Shown piece after piece: positions 42,601-57,600 of a stretch of 64,000 bases of DNA. The notes under the pieces were generated by a model. It did no database searches. It was given only the letters and a program-made list of their open reading frames with translations, and was not told where the DNA came from. Numbering within the stretch: the stretch's first letter is position 1; every line of letters starts with the position of its first letter. This stretch comes from Tribonema minus (Eukaryota; Sar; Xanthophyceae; Tribonematales; Tribonemataceae): positions 496,001 through 560,000 of the forward strand of contig JAFCMP010000257.1 in the NCBI GenBank assembly GCA_017506865.1, in the 5' to 3' direction. The position numbers and the translations under genes were made by a program.

Positions 42601-45600
42601 TTGAGGGTTAGGGTTAGAGTTAGGTTAGGTGGCAACGAGCAGTTGACGATGGGGGCGCAAAGCAGACAGAGGAGAGTCAACCTTAGCCGTGTCATCAAGT
42701 CAAGCGAATTGAAAAAATTGACCTCGGCTGTTGACCCAGACGCGATACGCACACACAGGCGTGCTGCATCATGAGCTGACACTTGTAGCCACACGCAACT
42801 GGTCATATGTGTGGCGCAAACATGCTTCGGTACTCACAAATGTGGTTGCATATGCACCCATGTGCGGTTTCCGCACCCGCGGTGGTGGCAGTTGCGCATT
42901 TGCAGCCTTCTGCTCTGTACAGCAACGCATGTCAACGTTCCTCACTGCACACCTGCCTTCTTGCGGTGATTAACAAAACCAGTATCTGCACCAGTCTTTG
43001 GGGCCCATACAGGTCATAGCTAACCCTCATGCGAACCCTAATCCTAACAGATGTTAATAGGACAGCACAACAGTGAAGGAAGCATGGCTTTAATAAGTAC
43101 CTACTCAAATGCTGCACTAGCTGAAGCGTGCCGCCAGCAAGCAAAGAAGGCAGTTTCGCGTTCGGCACTGACTGCATGCCAGCTGCCACTAGCAAGCCTC
43201 TTTTGATTTGGAATTGACCTTGCCAAACCCAGACAATGCAAAAATTGTGCTGATGCAGACTACAGCAGGGCCACTTGTTGCACCTGCAACTCCAACAGAA
43301 GTATACACGCACGCACCTGCAGCCGAAACGGGTTCAGAAAGTGCACGAGTTGTGGCTCCAGGTACCGGTGCAGCACCGCGTAGTGGATCACGCGCGGCTT
43401 TGGCAGGAAGATGGGGGGAGGGGGCATGCCCCCAAAACCCCCTGCAGTGGAGGAGTCGGTGCTGCTGGCTCGTCGGCCCACCACCGGCCCCTGAGAAGGA
43501 GTACAAAGAAGCAGACCCAGGTCCAAAGGGGAGGGGTAGGGGGGGGGGGGTAGGGTCACAATCAAGTTACTGGGTTAACTGGGCAGGAGAAGCTTGCACG
43601 TGCAGAAGGGGGGGGGGGGGGGGGGGGGGGGGGGAGATAGGTGGGCTGGGCCACAATTGGAGCTCTTGCACATGATGAAAATTTGAAATCAGTGTCCTTG
43701 ATGTTCACTTTGTCAACGAGCAGCGTTGTGCTGTGCGCATGTATGTGACTCTCACGTACTTCAGCCCACTTTGTAAGCAGAAGCCTACGCTCACAGGAAG
43801 CAGGACAGCCACGTTCTCGCGCATAATGCCTGCACAAACTTCAGCATGCACGGCAAAGAAACTGACAGTTGTCAACCCCCCTTCAAAGCTATTAGATCAA
43901 GTAGATGCTCCTGCCTTAAACTTGAGAACCTCAACGCTGTCACCTCAAATGCGCTCTTCATCAAGATAACCGCAATATTAAGCCCACCTGAGACGAAGAG
44001 GATGACACAGGCGCCGCCTCCACCGCCCCCCCTCCCCCCCCAAACCCATTCGCCGCAGACCGTTCATCATCAGACTGCTCGTCCATCGCATCACCGCTGC
44101 CGCCGCCGCCGCTACCGCCGCCGCCGCCGCCACCGCTGCTTTCACCGCCGCCGCTGCCGCCGCCGCCACCGCCACCGTCGCCTACGACTTCGCCGTCATC
44201 GTCGCCGCTCAGTTCCTCCGACTGTTCCACAGCAGACGGTTCCTCAGAAGACGGTTCCCCGGCACCGCAGGCGCCACTCTCCCCCCCCTCCCCCCCTGCT
44301 GCGCCCGCCGCCGCCGCCGCCAGCTGGTACACGTGCAGCACGTCGGACTCGCGGATGGCGCTGAGGCGGCGGTCGGGGCTCACAAACGCGAGCACGCGGT
44401 GCGCTGACACCTCCACCACCGCCAAGTCACGTGGCGTCAGCGCCATGCCCGCGCACTCGCGCATCGCCTCCGCCTGCTCCTCCGCGACGCTGTCGGTTTC
44501 GTCGTCGGTTTCGGCGGTTTCGTCCGCAGGCTCGCCGTCGGTGGCGCCGGGGGCGGTTTCGGTGGCGGGGGCGGGGGCCTGCGGGCGGTAGGGGAGGGGT
44601 GTACGCCGTTGTGGTGGGGGCGCAGACTAGGGTTTGAGTTGGGGCTACGGCTAGGGGTAGCTTACAGTATGAATTAGGGTGAGGGTAAGTTCACATTGTG
44701 AGCACGTGCGGCTGCGCCACCTCTGCGCGACAGACCGGTCAGGCATCGTCGCCATTTTTGGCGCCGTCGCCATTTTTGACCATTTTGTCAGTATGCAACC
44801 AGCAGTGGGCCACCGCAAAGCTAGCATGGAAATCTCTCGCATGAGCCATATGAAAGGCTTTCGAAGGTGGCCCCGGCTGCATTAAGCATCATCGTCATTG
44901 TCACATGATACGAGCAAGTGTGTACATGATGGTCATGAATTGTCAGGTGAAACACCAAAAACCCAAAATTCACACTTGTATGCCTCCCATCTTTCAAGTC
45001 ACAGCTGAATTCAGTTATGTAGTTAGGGTTAGGGGTCTGGCTGAGGGCTAGCGCAAATGTCCGCATGTGTGTCATGGCCATTCGCTCAGTTACATGAGGC
45101 AAGTGACGTAGACATACAAAAGTGTCATGAATCATCTGAAATACCAAAAACCCAACGCCCACAATGGGATACCCCCCATCTTCATGCCACAGCTGCATTC
45201 AGTTATGTAGTGTCATTGGTCTTGTCCTTATCTGCCATCACTTAAGTCGCAGCGGCAACATGAACGGGGTGCCCAAGAGTTCCTTCCTGCTTGCCAGATG
45301 CTGCATCCGGGGGTTACACTGTGAAGCATCGTATGTAGAACGTGCTAACCCTAACCGTAGCCCTGAGCTGTTCACGACCCTCATCAACATTTGTCACTCC
45401 AGTACCTCCGGTAGCTCACAATCGTATTCGAGATGTGAGAATGCCTGCTGCAGATCGCCATGTGCTTTTCATTTGTCAAAAGCTGTACACAGAATGATGC
45501 CTGATGCTAAGAATCCACTGTTGATGCTAGAAACACGAGGGCCTCCCAGCCTCCCTTGCGGCCGTTAGTATTTTTATTCCACACCGCTGATAACCCGTAA

Positions 45601-48600
45601 CTTTCTTTACCAGTGCCTCACAATAGGTGACAGCGACGCAGACCGCAAGTCCATATAATTCAATGTTGAACCTGTAACGTTGAAGTTGACATACGACCCC
45701 CCACCTGCTCTTCCCCTTCCCCGTTGCAGATCTTGCACAGAGCCTTGACAACGTCCCCCACAGTTCCCGCCTTGGGCACGGGGACAGCAAAGCGTATAGG
45801 GCGCCGGTGACCCTCCAGAGGTATGAGGACCACGCCAATGGCGCGGACCGTTTCCTCCGGCAGTGGCAACTTCACACATTGGAAGATGGGAAGAAGAGAG
45901 GGGAAAGGAGGTTAAAGATTAGGTAGGAACAGCAGACAGCACTGGTATCATACGGTGCACATGCTGCGCTATGCCCCGGAAACAGTGCGGCGGCTCTTAG
46001 GCAAAGGCGCACCGCAACCTCACGCTACGGACAGCATGCGCTGCTGCTCGGTGATGCGTGGGAGAAACATGCGGTGGCGCTACGCATGTGCAACGAGCAC
46101 GCTCCAGTGAAAACGCTCTCGCGCTAATGCCGTGTCCGGTGACACAGCAATATGGACAACGGTAACCGCTGTCACCATGCAGAAAGAGCCTGCATGGACG
46201 GAGCCAATCAACACACAGTAATGTCGCTCTGACGGAGACTGTGCGACAGCACTTCAAGTGCGACAACAAACGCTCCAATGCGTGTTCTGGTTGAGTGACT
46301 CTCCGTGCCGCGTACGTCTCGGGCAATGCTCCTGACACCAACTGACACTATGCATTCAGTACCAGTCAACGTGCAAGGGTATCCGAAAGCTGACACTGTC
46401 AGCTTTCACGTGGTCAGAGTTCCACTTTTACTGATATGCATCCCGCAAAGGTTGCATTTGAGGTCACTTTTGGTGAAAACACACTATGGGACAGATAAAA
46501 ACTGGTGACATCACAAGTAAATTCACAATCATGAACACATACCTGTAAGAATGTGAAAGGCTCGAAGCGCGCGCTCGCGTAGCCGCACGTCTTGCACGTG
46601 AGCAGGCTGCGGAACTGTCCGGAGAACAGCGCCACGATCGCGGAAAATTCTCGGCGCAGGTGGTTCCGCCACCAGATGTCCGCGAGTTCGTTGTCAGGGC
46701 GCCCGTCGCTGTCTGGTTGCTCTATGTAGGGCTGCAGTGCAAGCGTGACAAGCAATCATGAGACAAATCATGATCATGCAACCAAGCATAGTCATGAACA
46801 AATCATGATCATGACATCAGAGGTTCATCACAGAAAAATTACAATGAATGCAAATGATCGTGATGGAGTTCATGTCGGGCCGCCCGTCGCTGTCTGTCTG
46901 CTCTATGTGGGGCTGCAGTGCCAGCGCAAGAAGCAATCATGATCACGACTTGAAATCATGATCATGAAACAAACCATCGTCAAGAAACAATGCATGATCG
47001 TGACATCAGAGGACCATCGTAGTAGTAACATCATGGATGTACGATGACCGTGATTGCGGAGGATCGTGATCAAGAGAGCGGTGCGTCGCGCATCGCGACC
47101 ATCATGGCATGTAGGATACTTCAAGTACAAATTATCACTTCAAGTACGAAATATTGATGAGGGCAGCATGACAGCCCGCAACTGGTTCCGCGTGTAAACC
47201 GCCTTGCTGGTGACTGGCTATGTAAGGACTTGAAAGCATTTTTTGTCGAGCTCAAGTCCATGGGCTCCACTGCCTTGAAATTGTGCCTTACCTTGCTCGT
47301 GATATGGCTTGATATCGTTGCATGTCAAGCAGCTCTGACGGCTCCTATCCTCTACTGGTTCAACTGGTGACTCGCCTTGCTGGCAATGTGCTTGTCACCG
47401 TACAGTGTGTTGACAAGCGTGTCTATATATAGCAACCATTATCCCAGTCATGGTGGTTCCGAACACCTCTTCCATGCGTGCTCGTTCAAACGGCGACTTG
47501 CCTTGCTGATGATGTGGCTCAGATCCTCTTGCAGCGACTTGAGCGTTGTTTTTTCCAGCATATATACACCTAGACTACTGCAACAAATGCTTCAAGAAGT
47601 GACTTGCCTTGCTGGTGATGTGGTTCAGGTCCTCGTGCAGCGTGTTGAGCAGAATGTCCTTAGCAACGACAACCTCAAATAGTGAATTGCCTTGCGGAAA
47701 GTCCTCAGCAATGAATACTTCAAGCAGTGACTTGCCTTGCTGGTGATGTGGTTCAGGTCCTCGTGCAGAGTGTTGAGCAAAATGTCCAGCAGCTCCTGCG
47801 CATCGTGCTGATCGTGGCCGTTAAACTGATCGTTCTTCTTGGCCAGGACGGCCTTGATGTGCTTTGGGTTGGCGGCGCGTGTGGCTCCCAGGCCCCAAAG
47901 TTCGCGCATCTGCGCATAATGTACATTACATTGAGTACAGTGAACATATAAATAAGGCGAGCTTTGCAATTTGAGGGTTGTGCTTGAAGTTAGCGGCGCG
48001 CGTCGCTCCCAGGCCCCAAAGTTCACGCATCTGCACTTACATCATATATACGGACAGTAAATTTTGTAAAAGGTTGAGCACTGTAACATGGGGGTTGTGT
48101 TTGGAGTTAGCGGCGCGTGTGGCTCCCAGGCCCCAGAGCTCGCGCATCTGCGCATATGAGTACATTATATTTACAGACAGTAAGTTTAGTGAAAGCACTG
48201 TAAACCAGGGGTTGTGCTTGGGGTTAACGGCGCGCGTGGCTCCCAGGCCCCAGAGCTCGCGCATTTGCGCATACATCATACATACGTAAAGTGAATGCAT
48301 AATGTTGCACCTTGGGGTTTGTGCGTGAAGTTGCGGCGCGTGGCCCCCAGGCCCCACAGCACGCCCATCATGCATCTGCGCATACATGATATATGCGGAT
48401 AAAAAATATAGATAGTGTTGAGCACTGCAATTTGCGCTTGCGCACCCAGACTGCACAGCTGGCGCATCTGCGGTCACACAGGGAACATGTACTTGTTCAT
48501 GTACAGCAGCTTGGTGAGCGCTGCAATTGCGACATTCCTGATGGTTGGTGCTTCAGCACCATGAGCGCATCTGCAATGCGTTGTGTGCAGCTGTAGCCTA

Positions 48601-51600
48601 CCCCTGGCCCTAACCCTCATTGCGTACAGCTGTAGCAGTGCTCAACAACCCATCAGACTCCCACAGCTCTCGCATCTGCAGTCGTGCGAATGGCATCATG
48701 TTGAGCACTTGGCGCAAAGGGCAGGCACATTCTAATAATAAGATATATCTGGTGGTTTCAGATACTTCGAAGTATGAGATTTCAGTCACTGATTCTCACC
48801 ACAACAGTGAGCGTTGCCACAAGCACACACGCGCGCGCAAGCTCAATGGTTGACTCAAATTCGCCATAGACGTTCCAAGTCAGACCAGAAGAGCGTAAGA
48901 AAACGCACGTCAGCTTTTCTACCAGCTCGCCCGCAAGCCATAATGAGTTCCAAGCGTTCACGTCCCTGACGAATACATACACTGAAGTTCACTATTGAAT
49001 TTATGGATAACCTTTCAAACCGTAGACATGCGCGAACTCGCCGCTGGTACTCAACAAATTTCGGGGGGTTGTGAACGTATTCTGAGGGTTGATGCCCCCT
49101 TCATGAAGAATTTCACTATTGAAGTTATGCATCATCTCACCAGCAGAGCGTAGACGCGTGCCAGTTCGCCCCCCGTGCCGAATGAGTTCTGGGGGTTGAC
49201 GTCCCCCTGGTAGGCGCCCGTGAGGAAGTACTCACGGAGGCCGGGGGTGTGGCTGACGCACTGCACGCCGCTGCTGATGTAGCACGTGTTGCCCAGGTTC
49301 ACGAGGCCCACCAGCTGCGGCAGGGGGGTGGAGGGTTAGGGCAGGTAAGGCAATGCTTGCGACAATAAGCAGCGGTACGAATGACACATTGCACGCCGCT
49401 GCTGATGTAGCACGTGTTGCCCAGGTTCACGAGGCCCACCAGTTGCAGCAGGGGGTAGGGTAGGTAGGGTATGATTGCGTCAGGTAGGCAGGGTATGGTT
49501 GTGCGTCAATGAGCAGAGTTTTTGGTTGAATGCACTGCACGCCGCTGCTGATGTAGCACGCGTTGCCCAGGTTCACGAGGCCCACCAGCTGTAGCAGGGG
49601 GTAGGGTAGGTGAAGTACAATTGCGTCAGGCTAGTAGGCAGGGTGTGGTGTGCATCAGGGTATGGTTGCATCAGGGTAGGCTGGGAATGGTTGAGCGTCA
49701 ATGAGCAGGATCCTGCATGGTTGACACACTGCAGGCTGCTGCCAATTTAGCATGTGTTGCCAAAGGTTCACGAAGCCCACCAGCTGCGGCGCAGGGGGTA
49801 GGGCAGGTAGGGTATGCTAGTGTCAGGATAGGCAGGGTATAGATGTGCATACATGTGCAGAGGCTGAATGCACTGCACGCCGCTGCTGAAGTAGCACGTT
49901 TTGCCGAGGTTCAGGACTGCAGCAGATGGTAGGGCAGGTGGAGCATGGTTGCGTCAGGTTGATAGGCAGGGTACGGTTGTGCGTCAATGAGCGGAGGTTT
50001 TGGGTAAATACACTGCACGCCGCTGCTGATGTAACGCGTGTTGCTCAAGTTTACGACGCCCACCAGCTGGGGCAGGGGCGTCAGGGGCGGGGTGGGTAGG
50101 GTATGGATGGGGAAGGTGCTATTTCCGGCGGCTTCATGGGTACAGTGAGTTGATGAAACCCAGCAGCTGCGGCAGGGTGTTTGCGGTGGTGTCGGAGTTT
50201 TTGCGGTTGAGAGGGCAGGGTAGGTAGGGCATGATTACAACAGTGAGCAGGAGTGGCAGCAAGGGATATGTTGATACAGCAGCGCTCAAATAGTATACAG
50301 GGGTGACCGAGGCCCGCCGGTGTGGAATTTCAACAACGCCACTTTCAACAGTCTCGCAGTGCTGGCTGCTGTGCAGCAGCCAGGACTGTGCTGTTATCTG
50401 CCCTGTAACCAATCTGCAAGCGCAGTGAGTACGTGACGTTGGCGTGACAGACTCAATAAAAGAGACCCTCAACAATTCAACCTCAACACTAGCTGCACTC
50501 CATAGATCGACCGTGACGTGACCGCTGTGACGCAAATTGCCCCGTTTCCAATCTCTACGGGGCGTGGTGAGCTCTGGCGATGTGGGCGTAAACAGCGCTC
50601 AGTAGAAACTTCAACAACCCAACCTCGCATCTACTTTTTGTGACGCTGTAGTGTAGCTCTTGCCCCATTCCCGATCTCCTCAGGCGTGGTGAGCTCTAGT
50701 GACGTACAGTAGGCGCGCCAGCGCTTGACAAAAAAGCTTCAACAGACCAACCTCAACATCTGCCTTAGGTTATCTGCTTCGACAAGGTGACGCTGTAGCA
50801 GTTACCCGTTAATCTCCCCAGGCGAGGTGAGCTCTAGTGACCAGCGCTCAGCAACAAACTCTAACAGATCAACAGAGCCCGCACGCCGACAGCTGTGGCA
50901 AAACAAGAATAAACAGAAATGATGCACCTACCCCATTCCCAATCTCCCCAGGCGTAGTGAGCTCTAGTGAAGTTGGCGTGGCAGCGCTCGACGCCCCTAG
51001 CCTCTCCTCTTCCGCGGCCTCCAGCGTACTCTGCAGCTGGCTGCGCGGCCACGTGCCATCTGGCAGGCTGATCTGTTGCCGCAGTAGGGAACAAGGGTGG
51101 CGCAAGGGTTAGAGTGACACAGGCTGATCTGTTGCAGACGAAACAGGGCGAAGGCATAGGCAAACAAGCTCAGATGTGAATGTGCCATACGGAAGGTTTA
51201 TCTATGACTATGCCATAGGGAAGGCTGACGAAATCTGGCAGGCCGATCTGTTGCCGCAGTAGGGGGCAAGGGTTAGGGCTAGGGTTAGGGTTACGCTTGG
51301 GCGCACTCAAGGCGTCATGGGAAGGCTAAGCTGCAGCCGCAGCACGAGGGGAAAGGCAAGTCTGGCAGGCTGATCTAAGGTGTCATGGGATGGCTTACAT
51401 TCTCAAGGGGGCAAAGGCAAATTTGAGTAACTGAACACTGCGATGGTGCCATCTGAAACGTGTAAGGTGCTACCAGAGCATCAGGCATGCTTTTGCTTGT
51501 GTGCAGCAGCAGCGTTCGCCGCAAGCAGCAGCATCAAGATGATGCTCATTCTGCATGAGCGGCAGCGTGTCAAGTACACAGCTCTATGCTCAAACAGCAA

Positions 51601-54600
51601 CTTCAAAAAGCTGTTTGTGCGTCACCTCAAGCAACTGCAGCAGCAGCAGCAGCGCTCACCTCAGCAGCAGCATCTCATCTGCATCGGAGGATTTGTATGT
51701 TCGCGTTCAAGGAATATAGTCGTATACAAAACTGCGAAATACACTGTGATTTCGGTACATATAGCATTGCATTATCCAAATAATTCAAAATATAACTTCA
51801 ACCTCCATTGCTTTTGTGCGGCAGCAGCGCTCACCTCGAGCAGCAGCATAATCTGCCATGCTGCATGGGCGGAAGCAGCATGTCAGGTAGCCCCTGTGCT
51901 CAAACATGAACTTCAACAGAGTTGTTGGGTGCGTCACCTCAAGTAGCAGCAGCAGCGCTCACCTCGAGCAGGAGCATCTGCCCGTCCTGCACGCGGCTCT
52001 CCTCTAGGGTCCTGTCGGGCGGCAGCAGCTGCTGTCGCCGCCAGTCTGCCTCTTGCGGGTAGTAGTAGTCCCACAATCGCGCACTGTCTGGTTCGACCTG
52101 CCAGCACAAGCGGCAATACATGTACATACATACATACACGCGTGTGATTTTGTGACAATGAATAAATCACGTGCGCATGAACGTATTTCCGTGACCAGCA
52201 CACTTGAACCTGCAAGCCAAAGAAGCCGGCGGGTTTAAGCGACTCCACAAACGGTTTAAAAGGAAGCTGGGCTGTTGCAGAAACGTCTGCTGCTGTGATG
52301 ATGTTAACAATATACAAGTGCAGTGCTAAGTCCGTCTGTCCGCCACCTGTGGGAAGCGGTAGAATCACGACAGTCCACCCAGAAGAACTGCAAGTTGAAG
52401 TTACGACATGAGGCAGCTGGCGCACCGCAGGGCCATGTGCGACAGTTGATTGAGCAAGAGCCTTGCCAATCGTATGAAGGAGAGAGCATTACTGAGTGTG
52501 TAAGTTGAAATTGTAACGGCAAGGCGTCTGACCTTGGTCATGCGCAACAAGGAGATGCCAAGTTAACATTGAAGTTGCAATGGTGAAGACCTACCTTGGC
52601 CGTGCGCAAGCAGATGCTACCCCAGCCGTGGGTTCAAGTTGCAATTGAAGTCAATGGTGAATCGACTCACCTTGGCCTGCGAAACAGCTGCTCGACCAGA
52701 CCCTACCGCAGACACGCCAGTTCAATCAAGGTCATGCTGATGAATCAAAGTTCAGCTGAAGTCATGATGATGTAAACGACTCACTTTGGCCATGCGCAAC
52801 AGGTGCTCTACCAGATCCTACCCACATGTGGGACATCAAGGGTTCAATTGAATTCCCGATGATGAACTGACTCACTTTGGCCATGACTCACCTTGGCCAT
52901 GCGCGACAGGTGCTCGAGCAGGTCCTGACCGCGCGCGACGCGTGATAAAAGCAAGTTCAACTCGAACTTCAATCGGGTCACGATAATGAATCGACTCACC
53001 TTGGCCATGCGCGACAGGTGCTCGACCAGACCCTACCCACATGTGGGACATCAAAGTGTTCAAATGAATTCATGTTCATGAGCTGACTCACTTTGGCCAT
53101 GCGCGACAGGTGCTCGAGCAGGTCCTGACCGCGCGCGACGCGTGAGAACAGCACCACGCGCTCCGCATCGCGCGGCCGCCCGCGCGCGTCACACGTGCCT
53201 ATGCGCAGCCTGTAAGGCCACAGCTCCAGCACGTGATGGCCCTCCATTAGGGCCACGGCGCGCTCAATGGGGGGGCCGCCCTCATACCAGGTCTGCAGCA
53301 GCAATTAAAGGGGGGAGGAAAGGGGAGGGGGGGGGGGGGAGGTGTGGTGGGGGTCGTACCATGTCTGCAGCGGGCAGTTGAAGTTGCAGTTGAAGATGCA
53401 GAGACCGGAAAAGGTGGGGGGAGGGGGGGGGGGGGTATAACAGTGTTTGAAGGGGTGTAGAGGGGTTTGTTTCCATGCACTGACAATGCGTGATATGTGG
53501 TCCTTGACAGGTGCTGCTGTCAGTAGCATTTTGCCTTCACCAGCCAGGGGGGGGTGCAGTTCGGGCCTCGAGATACAAAATCCGCCAGCCTGCTTCACTA
53601 CCCCAAACATTGTACGGCACCGGTAGGTGATACACCATGAGCGTTGTGGTTCCACAGACTACGCATGGTATCAATGTTCACATCCATGTGCTCAGCGTCA
53701 TACTCACAATGACGATTCTTGTGGGCATCTATCGGATGCACCATATATGAAGAAGCACATGAAAAGGGCCAACCCAGTACTGCCCCCTACAAGCTCGACA
53801 ACGCTGTGTGCAGCCAGGTTCAGCACTCATTTAATCACACGTAGTCCCTGGCAGTAGTACCGTGCCACCCTCTACTTCAATTGTGACGCACCTGCAGGGA
53901 CGCCCACGCCGCCGGCGGCAGCAGCTTGAAGTCGCGTCCGATGCGCACAAAGTCGCGCAGCCGCGACCCGTCCACCGACGCCACCGTCATCAGCGCCCAG
54001 TTGCTGATGCTGCCCGGCCGGTGCACCACCCCCGCCGCACCCGCCGCGCCCGAAGCAAACCCGTTGACGCCGCTGCCGCCGCCGCCGCCGCCAATGGCAT
54101 TGCCGCCAGCGCCACCGCCGCCACCGCCGATGGCACTGCCGCCGGCGCCGGCGCCGCCAATGGCCCCAAAACCGTCCCCGCCAGTGATGGCGCTGCCGCC
54201 TCCACTGCCGCCAGCAGCAGCGGCATTTGCATTAGCAGCGGCGGTGGCGGCAGCAGCGCTCAGGTCGTCGCTGGCGCGGCGGAAGCGCGCGTACGCGCAC
54301 CAGCGGTTCCACCAGACCTGGTCGATGAGGTTCCAGGGGGTGCCCACAGCGCCGTAGCGGAAGAGGGGGACCTCGCGCCCGTGCAGCGCGTCGTACTGGC
54401 GCATGTGCTCCGACACGACGTCCCGCTCCTGCGCGCGCGCGCGTGTGTAATCGCGGTTGGAAAGGGAGGGTTGGGGGAGGGGGAGTCAGCAGCGCTCTGG
54501 TGCGCCGCCGCGCTAGAGAGCTGGACAACAGGAGTGGTCACACAGAGTGTTAAACAGTGTAGGGTGTGTTGCTAGCAGCGCATCAGGGGCGTCAATCTGT

Positions 54601-57600
54601 CGCGTATGCTCCGACACGACATCCCGCTCCAGTGCGCGTGCGTGTGTGCGTTGCAGTCAGGGGTGTGCGGTGTGTGGGGAAGCGGTTAGCAGCTCAGGCG
54701 TGCCGGCGCTGCAGCAGTAGCGGAGCGCCAGGTGGCCTTTCTGCCGAACTCTCGGACAGGGGGGCATCTGTCAGCACGAGCAGGTCCTGCAGCAGATCGC
54801 AGGGGGTGTGGATGGGGGGGGCGAGTGCCCTTGCCGTGCGCAACCTGCAGATCAGCAGTGCTCATACCATAAACTCAGTTCACTTGTGCTAACTGAAATA
54901 ACTGAATAAACATAATTTTACACGACAGACATCTGGCACACCAAAAGCAGCTGTTGCAAGGGTCCGCCCAGACGTATAGCGCTCCACAATCAACGTTCGA
55001 CAAACGAAACATCATCGAACTTCAAGTACAAAAAGTGACCAGAAGATCATGGCATACCTGAGCGGCTGTTGCCGGTCTCATGCATCGAGTACAACAAGTA
55101 TTATAGGCGAGGGACCCTTCAGGGCGCGAGCCTTCTTAAGTCATGGCGCGCGCAAGCCTCCGCACTACTGATGCATCTGGGCGTGCTGATTTTTGCGGTG
55201 ACGGGTACGCGTACGTGCTAACGTCTGCTTCAAAGCCGTTACGCGCAACTTCACTTCCTGCCGCTAACCCTAACCCTAGCTTAGGGCTAGGACTACTTAG
55301 GGTTAGGGCCAGAAACCCTTTTTTGCCTGGTGTTGTTTATGTGCTAAGCGTTGCAGGACGGCTTACTGGCAATGCAGATGGAATTCCGCAGCATGCGCAT
55401 AACATGATCTCAATGCAGCAGAAAACATGAGGTGATGCATATGTTTCAGATTCAAGCAAATGCTGAGGTTTGATGGTCTCTGACCTGCTTTAAGCGCAAC
55501 TTACACAAGAGGCTGTCTGTTCCCGAGTCGCTCGCCCCCCATTCCTTTAGGAGGGGGGTGCTTTCTTGTCAAATGATAATTTATCATGGCCTACCTGAGC
55601 AGCTGTTGCGGGTCTCATGCCGCACTCCGCGATCGCGATGAACGCCAGATCGTGCAGCAGCTGCATGCGCCCTGGGTGCGCTGCGCTCCACGCCATGTAC
55701 CCTGCATGAATAGGGTATGTAGGGGTACAGGGTTTGTAGGTATAAGTCAGTCGGCTAGACAGCAATGCTCAGCTCTAGGTGCGTAACGCTCCACATTATG
55801 TAGCCTGCATGGAGGGTATACGGGGTATAGGGTACTATGTATAGTGAGTTGCGGCCGGACAGCAGTGCTCAGCCCTGGGTGAGCAGCGCTCCACGTCATG
55901 TACCCTGCATGGAAGGTATAGAGGTACTTCAAAGTATTGTGTATGGTGAGTTTCGGCCAGATGGCAGTGCTCAGCCCCTGATGCGCAGCGCTCCACACCA
56001 TGTACCCTGTACAGGGGGGCACCGTTTGTCACAGCAGTGCTCTGCCAGACAGAAGTGCTGCGCAGGATTGAAACGCGCACGCCAGAGCCTTGCAGTACCA
56101 TCACATGCAGTACGGCATCTGAGAGCTTATATGCAGACACATCGATACACACCTTGAAGGGTATGGCGCCACACCTCCAGCCAGGAGATACTCACTGTTG
56201 GTACTTGCTATAAATAGTATCAAAGCAGGGTATAGGGCATGGTGAATTGCGGCCAGACAGCAGTGCTCATTCAGCAGTGCTTTGCGTTCACATCAAACCC
56301 ACACCACGTCCGTGCTCTGTACCAGCGTACATAATGTACGAAATGGTTCTGTCCGATTGCGCTTGCAGACACTGCGCGCCTGCAGTGCTGAGCGCTATGC
56401 ACCAAAGCCAGGTAGGCGTGTATGTATGTGTGTATCCTGCGTATTAAACAGCGCCTGCTGACTCCTCATAGGAAAAAATGAACAGTATACACAGTACCTA
56501 CCTATTGTCACCATGCATACACATGTATGCAAATGCACAATTATAAATGTGGCACTGCCTTCACACTTGCTCCAAGAATGTAAATGCTCACCCTACCAGT
56601 AACCCTTGAACAGCTCACAAACTCTATCGTCACAAATGTCAATGCCCACTGTATGATGGTCAGAAGCCGTCTCAGTCCTGAACCCAACCCTAACCCTAAC
56701 CTGATGCCGCATGCGCACACCGACTATTTGGCCCTATTCTGTCACATGATGCGTGGCCTAGAGCTTGAACACTCCATGCAAGCTGCTATCAGATGTACTG
56801 TTCATGATGTGTCCTGTGCTGACGTCATAACCTCAGTAGGCAGCACAACAGCTTGCGTTCTTCCGCTCTTCTCCACTGCAGGTATTGCGAATGTCCAGGG
56901 GGTACATTTCCAATGCCCTTGGAACAGTGTTGCCACAGCAGTTCCAATTGACTATGTACAGTACCGCAGCAACAGGCCTGTGCAGCATCACAACCTGAGC
57001 ACATACTTACTACTTGTGTTCATAAGAAAGGAAGCCCGCAGTACAGATATTATATCTGTGATATAGCACGGACGTGCAGCTGCCAGAGTGTACATGTGAC
57101 TTTTAAGATCATGAAACCGCCAGTCGCTGATGCTCAGTCACCGAAACTCACCTGCAAACGTGAGCCCGTCGCACGGCGCGCCATCAGACCCCCCACCCCC
57201 CTCCGCCTCACCACCAAACCCACCGCCCCCCCCCCCCACAGACCGCCCTTCCTCCGCCCCCTGCCCCCCTTGCACGCACGCCCCCACGTACTTGTCGCTC
57301 AGCAACCGCATCTCCGCCAGCAGCGCCGCCGCCGCCGCCGCCACGTCCCCCGCCTCACAGCCCAGCCGCAGCAGCCCGGGCACCAGCGCCCGATCGTCAT
57401 ACATACTGAGCGCTGCTGCCGCTGCCGCCTGAGCGCTGCTGCTGTTGACGCTGCCGCTGCGCGCGCGGCCGTCCGGGCGCCTGTCGAAGGACTGCCGCCG
57501 CGGCGTGCCCTCCGCTGCTGCGGCGGAGGCGGCGCTGCCGGCGCGTAACAGACGGCCGGTTCCGTGGGGGGCGCTGGCGGCGGCGGCGGCGGAAGGGCGG

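Noticed and set aside
47880-50190. Regularly spaced repeats as a CRISPR array
   Set aside because: Units are long, degenerate, contain coding edges and splice sites, and lie in introns of a eukaryotic gene.
54690-54800. Minus-strand segment reading LLVLTDAPLSESS as an exon
   Set aside because: No donor before its stop codon; exons 7 and 8 join in phase and match the family directly.
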